This document shows, in pieces, positions 17,667-24,885 of a stretch of 64,000 nt of DNA; the first letter of the stretch is position 1; each line of letters starts with the position of its first letter. The position numbers and the translations under genes were made by a program. Below the pieces are notes generated by a model that did not search any database, was not told the DNA's origin, and was given only the letters and a program-made list of their open reading frames with translations. The stretch is from Clostridiales bacterium (lineage in GTDB: Bacteria; Bacillota; Clostridia; Christensenellales; Aristaeellaceae). The stretch lies in contig SVGL01000009.1 of NCBI GenBank assembly GCA_015056325.1, forward strand, positions 1 through 64,000, given 5' to 3'.

Positions 17667-17715
17667 ATCGTCATCCTCCGCAGGGGCGGCAAGCGCCCGA
17701 TATTGCTTCCCTCCC

Positions 17716-17744
17716 ATTATAGCGCAAGATTGTCCTTTTTTCAA
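17716..17744 (-). promoter_or_regulatory. Sigma-A-type promoter of alaX
   Basis: Minus strand -35 TTGAAA (17739-17744) and -10 TATAAT (17716-17721), spacer 17 bp. Confidence 0.7.
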
Positions 17745-17771
17745 ACTTTATGCCGCAATCTATCCCTTCTG

Positions 17772-17800
17772 TTGACGGAGGGCCGAATAACTGCTATACT
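17772..17800 (+). promoter_or_regulatory. Sigma-A-type promoter of glnA
   Basis: -35 TTGACG (17772-17777), -10 TATACT (17795-17800), spacer 17 bp; 36 bp before the start codon. Confidence 0.75.
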
Positions 17801-17835
17801 TTATCCAAATAAACCGTTTGAGAGGAGCATCCCCC

Positions 17836-19260
17836 ATGACCAAGACTGTGCAGGATATCATCTGCCTGATCAAGGAGAACGGCATCAAGATGGTGGACTT
17901 CAAGATGGTGGACATCAACGGTCAGTTCCGCCATGTCACCATCCCGGCAGAAAACTTCACCGAGGATACTATGAAGAGCGGCATCGGCTTTGACGCCTCC
18001 AACTATGGCTACGCCGTGGTGGAAAAGAGCGACATGGTGTTCATCCCCGACCCCGACACGGCGCTGATCGATCCCTTCTGCTCGATTCCGACCCTGTCCA
18101 TGACCGGTAACGCCATGATCATCGACAATCCCGACAACCGTCCGCTGAAGCAGTACCCCCGCAACATCGTGCAGGCAGCGGAGAAATACATGAAGGACTC
18201 CGGCATCGCCGATACCATGCTGATCCTGCCGGAGTTTGAGTTCTACCTCTTCGACCAGGTGGGCTGGGAGGTCGCACCCAACCAGATCACCGCCTTTGTG
18301 GACGCCAATCAGTCCTACTGGAACAGCATGACAGAAGGCAAAGGCGTGGTGGTGCCCAAGCAGAAGAACTACCACATCGCCAAGCCCTTCGACGCCTCCT
18401 TCGAGTGCCGGAGCGAGATGTGCATGCATATGAAGGAAGCGGGCATCGAGATCAACTACCATCACCCCGAGGTAGCCGCCTCCGGCCAGTTTGAGATCGA
18501 GCCCCAGCTGGGCGTGATGTCCAAGATGGCGGACGCCACGATGATGATCAAGTACATCATCCACAACACCGCGCTGAAGTACGGCAAATCCGCCACCTTC
18601 ATGCCCAAGCCCATCTACGGCGAGGCCGGCAGCGGCATGCACGTGCATATGCTGCTCCTCAAGGACGGCCAGCCCGTTTTCTCCGATGACAACGGCTATG
18701 CTCACCTGAGCAGGGAAGCCCACTGGTTCATGGGCGGTCTGCTCAAGCACATTGCCTCCCTGTGCGCACTGACCAATCCCAGCACCAACTCCTTCAAACG
18801 CCTGGTGCCCGGCTTTGAGGCGCCTGTCACCGTGGGCTATGCGACCTCCAACCGCAGCGCGGTCATCCGCATCCCCGCCTACGCCAAGTCTCCGGAGAAG
18901 CGCCGCTTCGAGCTGCGCAATCCCGACGCCACCTGCAACCCCTACTTCTGCTACGCCGCCATCCTCATGGCCGGTCTGGACGGCATCAAGAACCAGATCG
19001 ATCCCCATGAGAACGGCTGGGGCCCCTATGACATGAACCTCTACACCCTGCCCGAAGAGGAGAAGGCCAAGCTCAAGGGCCTGCCCACCTCTCTGGACGA
19101 GGCGCTCAACGCCCTGGAGGCCGACCATGACTACCTGACCGCCGGCGACGTCTTCCCCGAGGAGCTGATCGCCAACTTCATCAAGACCAAGCGCCAGGAA
19201 TGCCGTCAGCTTGCCGCCATCCCCCACCCCGCCGAGTTCGACAAGTACTACAACCTGTGA
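17836..19260 (+). CDS. glnA: Glutamine synthetase, type I
   Basis: 474 residues. Catalyses ATP-dependent amidation of glutamate. N-terminal beta-grasp (IKMVDFKMVDINGQFRHVT), then the catalytic domain with LILPEFEFYLF, the ATP-site GSGMHVHMLL, NSFKRLVPGFEAP and the RFELRNPDATCNPY signature. Length and the absence of a GlnR/TnrA operon partner fit a stand-alone nitrogen assimilation gene. ATG at 17836 with GAGGAG nine bases upstream. No Tyr adenylylation motif of the enterobacterial NLY type is evident. Confidence 0.93.
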   Translation: MTKTVQDIICLIKENGIKMVDFKMVDINGQFRHVTIPAENFTEDTMKSGIGFDASNYGYAVVEKSDMVFIPDPDTALIDPFCSIPTLSMTGNAMIIDNPDNRPLKQYPRNIVQAAEKYMKDSGIADTMLILPEFEFYLFDQVGWEVAPNQITAFVDANQSYWNSMTEGKGVVVPKQKNYHIAKPFDASFECRSEMCMHMKEAGIEINYHHPEVAASGQFEIEPQLGVMSKMADATMMIKYIIHNTALKYGKSATFMPKPIYGEAGSGMHVHMLLLKDGQPVFSDDNGYAHLSREAHWFMGGLLKHIASLCALTNPSTNSFKRLVPGFEAPVTVGYATSNRSAVIRIPAYAKSPEKRRFELRNPDATCNPYFCYAAILMAGLDGIKNQIDPHENGWGPYDMNLYTLPEEEKAKLKGLPTSLDEALNALEADHDYLTAGDVFPEELIANFIKTKRQECRQLAAIPHPAEFDKYYNL

Positions 19261-19267
19261 TGCCCAC

Positions 19268-19294
19268 GCCCCGGAGGAATCCGGGGCTTTTTTT
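19268..19294 (+). terminator. Terminator of glnA
   Basis: GCCCCGGA/TCCGGGGC stem with GGAA loop followed by seven T. Confidence 0.9.
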
Positions 19295-19298
19295 CTGC

Positions 19299-19327
19299 TT
19301 GCCTGCACCCGCCATACGCGGTATAAT
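19299..19327 (+). promoter_or_regulatory. Sigma-A-type promoter of the dipeptidase gene
   Basis: -35 TTGCCT (19299-19304), -10 TATAAT (19322-19327), spacer 17 bp. Confidence 0.7.
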
Positions 19328-19355
19328 GGAGCTATTCCCCCTCAAGGAGGCTGCC

Positions 19356-19976
19356 ATGACTGACATTTCCCGCCCGGACGGCTTTGTGTCCGTCACCGAT
19401 GTGATCCCGGATGCGCTGCTGGACGTACGCTATTATTCCACCTACAACTTCGTCGGCGCCCGGGTGGATGGCTACGAGGCCCCCATCGTGCTGCTGACGC
19501 GCGAAGCCGCCGACGCGCTCGCCCTGGTCAACGCCGACATGCGCGCGCAGGGATTGCGCCTGATGATCTACGACGGCTACCGCCCCCAGCAGGCAGTAGA
19601 TCATTTCGTGCGTTGGGCGGAAAACAAGGATGAATCCATGCGTGCCGCTTTCTATCCCGATGTGGACAAGGCGGATTTATTCGAGCGCGGCTTTATCGCG
19701 CGCCGTTCCGGGCACAGCAGGGGCAGCACCGTAGATCTGACGCTGCTGGACGAAAAGAGCGGAACACCCCTTGACATGGGCGGGCCCTTCGACTTCTTCG
19801 GGGAGCTGTCCCACCCGGATTATCCCGGCGTCACCCCGGAGCAGCACGAAAACCGCATGCTCCTGCGTCAGGCCATGCTGAACCGCGGCTTCAAACCGCT
19901 TTCCACCGAATGGTGGCACTTCACGCTGGTGAACGAGCCCTACCCGGATACCTATTTCGACTTCCCCGTGCGCTGA
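19356..19976 (+). CDS. D-alanyl-D-alanine dipeptidase, VanX/DdpX type
   Basis: 206 residues. Zinc-dependent M15D peptidase: LMIYDGYRPQQAVDHF, the SxHxxGxxxD motif as SGHSRGSTVD, and the ExxH motif as EWWHF. Cytosolic, no signal peptide. No VanH, VanA or VanRS genes are nearby, so the likely job is D-Ala-D-Ala turnover rather than vancomycin resistance. AAGGAGG precedes the start. Followed after 29 bp by the next gene. Confidence 0.85.
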   Translation: MTDISRPDGFVSVTDVIPDALLDVRYYSTYNFVGARVDGYEAPIVLLTREAADALALVNADMRAQGLRLMIYDGYRPQQAVDHFVRWAENKDESMRAAFYPDVDKADLFERGFIARRSGHSRGSTVDLTLLDEKSGTPLDMGGPFDFFGELSHPDYPGVTPEQHENRMLLRQAMLNRGFKPLSTEWWHFTLVNEPYPDTYFDFPVR

Positions 19977-20005
19977 TGCTATTTCCACCAGAAGGAGAAT
20001 CCGCC

Positions 20006-20602
20006 ATGGACAGCATGAAATACGCCATGAATATTTTCACCTCCTACGATCGTTTTATCAAGATGAAGATCAACCAGTGCAATAAAGCCCTCGCCAACGA
20101 AGATATAAACAAAGCAGCATATCATAGCGACAGCATCTGGCTGAAATTGTCCTATGGGCTATCCTTCATCGGAAAAATGATGCAGCGGATTCTGCATCCC
20201 GACAGCAGTGATATGGTTTCCTTCGATACATACAGCTATTACCACCAGCAATCATCCCACGCCAACTCCAGTCGCCTCTTTAGACAATATCTGGATAAAA
20301 TGCGAGAACACATTGTCTATTACCAAGAAATCAGCGCTCTCATCAACACGCTTCGTGCCTATACGCAGGAACATGGCGCAGACTCATTTATGACCGCTTT
20401 CGTGGCAAATATGGACAACAATTCCTGTTTCCATATGTTGTTCAAGACCTGCGATGCCCTCAATATCCCCGTCGGAGAATATCGCTGCAAGTTTGATAAC
20501 ACGACCCCTACGAAGTCATCCCTCCACACCAACATCAAAATGACCGTCGAGCAATATACAAACGAGCTGAAATCATCTGCTCGCAAAAGGAGACCAACAT
20601 GA
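20006..20602 (+). CDS. Orphan protein of unknown function
   Basis: 198 residues that I do not recognise. Largely helical and polar, rich in Ser, Asn, Lys, Tyr and His, with no signal peptide or membrane segment. Base composition is clearly more AT-rich than its neighbours and codon use is different, which suggests recent acquisition. A good AAGGAG site lies 8 bases before ATG at 20006, and its stop overlaps the ABC-F start (ATGA), so it is in the transcript between the dipeptidase and ABC-F genes. Confidence 0.6.
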   Translation: MDSMKYAMNIFTSYDRFIKMKINQCNKALANEDINKAAYHSDSIWLKLSYGLSFIGKMMQRILHPDSSDMVSFDTYSYYHQQSSHANSSRLFRQYLDKMREHIVYYQEISALINTLRAYTQEHGADSFMTAFVANMDNNSCFHMLFKTCDALNIPVGEYRCKFDNTTPTKSSLHTNIKMTVEQYTNELKSSARKRRPT

Positions 20603-22155
20603 GCATTCTGACCGTCGAACACCTGTCCCACGGCTTTGGCGACCGCGCCATTTTTGAGGACGTTTCTTTCCGCCTGTTGAAGGGCGAGCACATCGGCCTG
20701 GTAGGCGCCAACGGCGAGGGCAAGTCCACCTTCATGAGCATCGTCACCGGTAAATTGCAGCCCGATGACGGCAAGGTGGAATGGTCCCCCCGGGTGCGCG
20801 TGGGCTACCTCGATCAGCACGCGGTTTTGTCCCCCGGCATGACCATCCAGGATGTACTGCGTTCCGCCTTCGCTTGGCTGTTCGACCTGGAAGCGCGGAT
20901 GAACGAAATCTGCGACAAGCTTGGCGAGGCGGACGAGGACCAGATGACCGCGTGGATGGATGAGCTGAGCGAGATCCAGGAGCTGCTGGACGCCCACGAC
21001 TTCTACCTCATCGACGCCAAGGTGGAGGAGGTCGCCCGCGCCCTGGGCCTGATGAGTCTGGGCCTGGAGCACGATGTTTCCGACCTCAGCGGCGGCCAGC
21101 GCACCAAGGTGCTTCTGGCGAAGCTCCTGCTGGAGAAGCCGGACATCCTCCTGCTGGACGAGCCCACCAACTACCTGGACGAGGAGCACATCACCTGGCT
21201 GAAACGCTACCTGACCGAATACGAGAACGCCTTCGTCATGATCAGCCACGACATTCCCTTCCTCAACGACGTGGTCAACCTCATCTACCACATGGAAAAC
21301 CGCAAGCTGACCCGCTACGTGGGCAACTACGACAAGTTCATGGAGGTTTACGAGGTGCAAAAAGCCCAGCTGGAGGCCGCCTACAAGCGCCAGCAGCAGG
21401 AAATCAGCGATTTGCAGGACTTCGTCAACCGCAACAAGGCCCGCGTCGCCACCCGTAACATGGCCATGTCCCGCCAGAAGAAGCTGGACAAGATGGAGCG
21501 CATCGAGCTCACCGCCGAGAAGCCCAAGCCGGAGTTCCGCTTCAAGCAGGGCCGCACCCCCGGCCGCTACATCTTCCAGACCCGCGATCTGGTGATCGGC
21601 TATGATTCTCCCCTTTCAAAGCCCCTGACGCTGAACATGGAGCGCGGCCAGAAGATTGCCCTGGTGGGCGCCAACGGCATCGGCAAGACCACGCTGCTGA
21701 GGAGCATCCTCGGCCTGACGCAGCCCATCTCCGGCGAGGTGGAGCTGGGCGACCACCTCGAAATCGGCTACTTTGAGCAGGAGGGCGACTACAACAATTC
21801 CACCACCTGCATCGAAGAGATCTGGAAGGAGTTCCCCAGCCTCAACCAGGCGGAGATCCGCGCGGCGCTGGCCAAATGCGGATTGACCACCAAGCACATC
21901 GAGAGCCAGGTGCGCGTCCTCTCCGGCGGCGAGCAGGCCAAGGTGCGCCTGTGCAAGCTCATCAACCGGGAGTCGAACATCCTCCTGCTGGACGAGCCCA
22001 CCAACCACCTGGACGTGGACGCCAAGGACGAGCTGAAGCGCGCGCTCCGCGAATACAAGGGCTCCATCCTGCTGATCTGCCATGAGCCGGAGTTCTATAT
22101 GGACGTGGTGAACGAGGTGTGGGACTGCCACCAGTGGACGACGAAGATCATCTGA
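20599..22155 (+). CDS. ABC-F family ATPase (ribosome-associated)
   Basis: 518 residues: two ATP-binding cassettes without membrane segments. Walker A GANGEGKST and GANGIGKTT, signatures LSGGQRTK and LSGGEQAK, Walker B DILLLDEPTNYLD and ILLLDEPTNHLD. The linker between cassettes (about 240-320) is a charged helical hairpin as in ABC-F translation factors. Lacks features to tell a housekeeping EttA/Uup-like factor from an antibiotic resistance member. Start at 20599 with AAAAGGAG. Confidence 0.9.
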   Translation: MSILTVEHLSHGFGDRAIFEDVSFRLLKGEHIGLVGANGEGKSTFMSIVTGKLQPDDGKVEWSPRVRVGYLDQHAVLSPGMTIQDVLRSAFAWLFDLEARMNEICDKLGEADEDQMTAWMDELSEIQELLDAHDFYLIDAKVEEVARALGLMSLGLEHDVSDLSGGQRTKVLLAKLLLEKPDILLLDEPTNYLDEEHITWLKRYLTEYENAFVMISHDIPFLNDVVNLIYHMENRKLTRYVGNYDKFMEVYEVQKAQLEAAYKRQQQEISDLQDFVNRNKARVATRNMAMSRQKKLDKMERIELTAEKPKPEFRFKQGRTPGRYIFQTRDLVIGYDSPLSKPLTLNMERGQKIALVGANGIGKTTLLRSILGLTQPISGEVELGDHLEIGYFEQEGDYNNSTTCIEEIWKEFPSLNQAEIRAALAKCGLTTKHIESQVRVLSGGEQAKVRLCKLINRESNILLLDEPTNHLDVDAKDELKRALREYKGSILLICHEPEFYMDVVNEVWDCHQWTTKII

Positions 22156-22266
22156 GCCGGGCTGCCCCGCAGGCGCCGCGCGATTGAGCCGTCTGTCCTT
22201 TCACAGACCTCCCGCGTGAAACTTGTGGCTTGCCCACAGCGACGTTCCGCGCATATCAATGCCAAA

Positions 22267-22299
22267 CATCCCCCGGGGCCACTACAGCTCCGGGGGATG
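22267..22299 (-). terminator. Terminator of the debranching enzyme-arsC operon
   Basis: CATCCCCCGG (22267-22276) pairs with CCGGGGGATG (22290-22299). Upstream at 22156-22255 the non-coding DNA also holds a GTCTGT/ACAGAC hairpin. Confidence 0.7.
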
Positions 22300-22313
22300 T
22301 GTTATTCCCTGCA

Positions 22314-22703
22314 TCAGGCCAGTTCAGCCCTGAGCTGCAGGATTTTTTCTTCGATAGCGCGGATGGTGTGGATGAAGACCTCGTCCGGCTGACCGGTCGG
22401 GTCCTCCAGGCCCCAGTCCTCACGGCGCTCGCAGGGCAGCAGCGGACACTGCACGTTGCAGCCCATGGTGATGACCACGTCCACCGGGGGAATCTCGTCA
22501 AGGAGCTTGCTGCGCTGATTCTGCTCCATATCAATGCCGTACAGCTGCTTCATCAGGCGCACCGCGTCCTGGTTGATCTGCGGCTTGGTTTCCGTGCCTG
22601 CAGAGCAGCTTTCGAACACGTCCGCTGCAAGCAGCTTCCCCAGCGCCTCGGCAATCTGGCTGCGGCAGGAGTTGTGCACGCAGATAAATGCGACCTTTTT
22701 CAT
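22314..22703 (-). CDS. arsC: Arsenate reductase, thioredoxin-coupled ArsC family
   Basis: 129 residues with the low-molecular-weight phosphatase fold. P-loop C8-V-H-N-S-C13-R14-S, and the redox cysteines downstream in MGCNVQCPLLPC, followed by EDWGLEDPTG as in Bacillus-type ArsC. Reduces arsenate to arsenite; could also be a tyrosine phosphatase. Ten bases behind the debranching enzyme gene, so probably co-transcribed, an odd pairing. No arsenite pump gene is nearby. Confidence 0.85.
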   Translation of the reverse strand: MKKVAFICVHNSCRSQIAEALGKLLAADVFESCSAGTETKPQINQDAVRLMKQLYGIDMEQNQRSKLLDEIPPVDVVITMGCNVQCPLLPCERREDWGLEDPTGQPDEVFIHTIRAIEEKILQLRAELA

Positions 22704-22712
22704 ATCCTCACC

Positions 22713-24734
22713 TCAGTCAACGCGCTCCAGCGCCTCATACACCCGCAGCATCTCGCCCACGCTCCAGGCCTGGGCAAAGCAGCCGCGGCTGAAGGAAGGC
22801 GCGTCACCGTTGTATATCTCCGGCAGCTGGCCGACACAGCCCTCGCGGAGGGTCGCCTCCATGGGGGCCAGGTCAGCGCGGACGGCCTCCTTGTCACCAT
22901 AGACCTTGAGGTGCGCCAGGTAGTACGCCCCCAGGGGGAAGACCCAGGTCGTGCCCTGGTGGTAGGCCATGTCGCGCTCTTTTTGATGACCGGCGTAGAT
23001 GCCGTGGTACTGCTCATCCTCCGGGGAGAGAGTGCGCAAGCCGCAGGGCGTGTACAGGTGGGCATAGACCGCGTCTACCACGGCCTTTTCCTGGGCAGGG
23101 CTGAGCATGGTGAAGGGCTGGGTGACGGCCCAGATCTGGTTGCAGCGGATCTGCCTCTCGGCCATCACTGCCGCCTGCAGGGCAGCGCTGGCTACGCGCG
23201 GCTCTTGCAAGCAATCGCTCGCGCTAGTCGGGTCCTGCCCTCCCTCGGACCGCGCAGAGGTGCCGGACAGCACGTCCTTCAGGCACTGCTTGTCCTCCAT
23301 CCAGAACCGGGCGAAGGACGCCTTCACCCGCTCCGCCAATTCGGCATAGTCCTCCCGGTCAAGGCCGAGCTTCTCCGCCAGCGCATCCATGATGCGCAGC
23401 GCGCTGTACCAGTAGGCATTGATCTCCACAGGCTTGCCGTGGCGGGGCGTAGGCAGAATCTCACCCACGCGCACGTCCATCCAGGTCACCTGATCCAGGC
23501 CCTGGCCCGCGCAGATCAGGCCGTCCTCATCCATGTGGATGCCGTGCCTGGTGCCCTGGCGGTAGTGGCGGATGACGCTTTCCATCACCGGCCATGCCTC
23601 CTTGGCGAAGGCCAGGTCGCCGGTCTTTTCCACGTACAGCCAGATGATGTTGACCATCAGCAGCGCCGCGTCAACGGTGTTGTACATGGGCTCTGCCGTG
23701 CCCTCGGGGAAAAGATTCGGCACCAGGCCGTCCTGCTCGTACTGCAGGAAGGTGCGCAGGATGCTCTTGGCGTCCTCATAGCGTCCGGCGCTCAGGCAGC
23801 AGCCGGTGAGGGCGATCATGGTATCGCGGCCCCAATCGCCGAAGAAGGGATAGCCCGCGAGGATGGTCTTGCCGCCGGTGGATTCGCGCTGGGCGATGTA
23901 GGCGTCCGCGGCGGTGACCAGCTGCAGGGCGATCTCGTCCTTCAGGCCGGACTGGGCTCGCAGGGCAGCCATGCGGGCCTTCTGGGCGGCGATGATCTCC
24001 TCAGCAGACATGTCGCAGCCCTTGTCGGAAGCGACGATGGTCAGCACGGCAGACTTCCCTGCCTTCGCCGTCACCCGCATGCTGGCACAGCTGGCGACCA
24101 GGCCCTTCTCCGGGCGGCCGTCGGGCTCGTCGTGCATGTAGGCCTGCAGGAGGTACTGGGGCGTCTCGGCCTCCACCGGGGCGGAGGCGGCCAGGTGCAT
24201 CTGCATGCTGCCCAGAGTGAACACGCCGTTTGCATAGGTCACGGGCCATTCCTTCTCCGGGGCATGGCCCTTTTCAAAGCCCAGCAGGAAGGGGCGGACG
24301 GTCAGCGCCGCGTCCTCCCTGTTTCGGTTGTCGATGGTGTAGCGCACGGCCACGGCGTTGCGCTCAAAGGCCATGGCGACCTCACGGGTCACGCGCACGC
24401 CGCGCACGTCATATGCCCACCGGGGCGTGTCGTCCACCACCAGGGAAGATAGCCACTGCCAGCCGTTTTCGGGCGCCGTTTCATCGGCAAATGCCTGGGT
24501 GGAGAGATATTCGCGCAGGTCGCCGCAATGCAGCTCCTCCTGAAGGCGGGCCAGCAGGGTCACGCGGTCATTGGGGGCGGTGCGAGCGGATACCAGCAGG
24601 CCATGATCGCCGCGTGTCATGGAAAAAACGCCGGACAGGGACGAATATCCGCCCAGGCCGTTGGTCAGCAGATAACAGTTCTCCTGGGCGCGGATGAAGT
24701 CGGGCGCGTCCTGGCGGGAATAGACAAATTTCAC
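22713..24734 (-). CDS. Glycogen debranching enzyme (GDE type, GH133-like) with an inserted repeat
   Basis: 673 residues. The N-terminal domain starts LLTNGLGGYSSLSGVFSMT, the C-terminal amylo-alpha-1,6-glucosidase domain has FFGDWGRDTMIAL and GNQIWAV-type motifs (here RCNQIWAVTQPF). Releases branch glucose from glycogen in the cytosol. Starts with GTG (24732-24734) after GGGAGG; no ATG is near. Residues about 497-525 are encoded by repeat copy R3, read in frame and giving a GGQDP...RVAS peptide just before the conserved IRCNQ motif. The rest of the gene is intact, so the insertion appears tolerated in a loop. Confidence 0.85.
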   Translation of the reverse strand: MKFVYSRQDAPDFIRAQENCYLLTNGLGGYSSLSGVFSMTRGDHGLLVSARTAPNDRVTLLARLQEELHCGDLREYLSTQAFADETAPENGWQWLSSLVVDDTPRWAYDVRGVRVTREVAMAFERNAVAVRYTIDNRNREDAALTVRPFLLGFEKGHAPEKEWPVTYANGVFTLGSMQMHLAASAPVEAETPQYLLQAYMHDEPDGRPEKGLVASCASMRVTAKAGKSAVLTIVASDKGCDMSAEEIIAAQKARMAALRAQSGLKDEIALQLVTAADAYIAQRESTGGKTILAGYPFFGDWGRDTMIALTGCCLSAGRYEDAKSILRTFLQYEQDGLVPNLFPEGTAEPMYNTVDAALLMVNIIWLYVEKTGDLAFAKEAWPVMESVIRHYRQGTRHGIHMDEDGLICAGQGLDQVTWMDVRVGEILPTPRHGKPVEINAYWYSALRIMDALAEKLGLDREDYAELAERVKASFARFWMEDKQCLKDVLSGTSARSEGGQDPTSASDCLQEPRVASAALQAAVMAERQIRCNQIWAVTQPFTMLSPAQEKAVVDAVYAHLYTPCGLRTLSPEDEQYHGIYAGHQKERDMAYHQGTTWVFPLGAYYLAHLKVYGDKEAVRADLAPMEATLREGCVGQLPEIYNGDAPSFSRGCFAQAWSVGEMLRVYEALERVD
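23160..23245 (-). repeat. Triple-hairpin dispersed element, copy R3, inside a coding region
   Basis: In-frame copy in the glycogen debranching enzyme gene, same sense as the gene. Stems TTGC/GCAA (centre) and CTGCC/GGCAG; the GTCGGG arm is partly decayed. Encodes GGQDP near its start and RVAS in its second half, the same frame as copy R4. Confidence 0.88.
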
Positions 24735-24768
24735 GGGGATGCCTCCCTTATGGATGTTGAATCGCCCT

Positions 24769-24797
24769 ATTATAGCATGGCAAATCCGTCCGCACAA
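24769..24797 (-). promoter_or_regulatory. Sigma-A-type promoter of the debranching enzyme gene
   Basis: Minus strand -35 TTGTGC (24792-24797), -10 TATAAT (24769-24774), spacer 17 bp. A weaker divergent -10 TACAAT with TG extension (24826-24831) serves the pectate lyase. Confidence 0.65.
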
Positions 24798-24885
24798 GCA
24801 TCTTTCCTTTTCGCGGAAGATGTGGTACAATCGGATCAAAGCAATCCGTTGTCTTCCAACCCAACCGATTCACAGGAGGCTTCCT

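Noticed and set aside
19356-19976. Vancomycin resistance cluster
   Set aside because: Only a VanX-type dipeptidase is present; no ligase, dehydrogenase or two-component genes are nearby.
22156-22260. Possible eighth copy of the triple-hairpin element after the ABC-F gene
   Set aside because: Has a GAGGTCTGT/ACAGAC arm in the right style, but the GCGTAGCCAGC block and the centre stem are missing, so membership cannot be supported.
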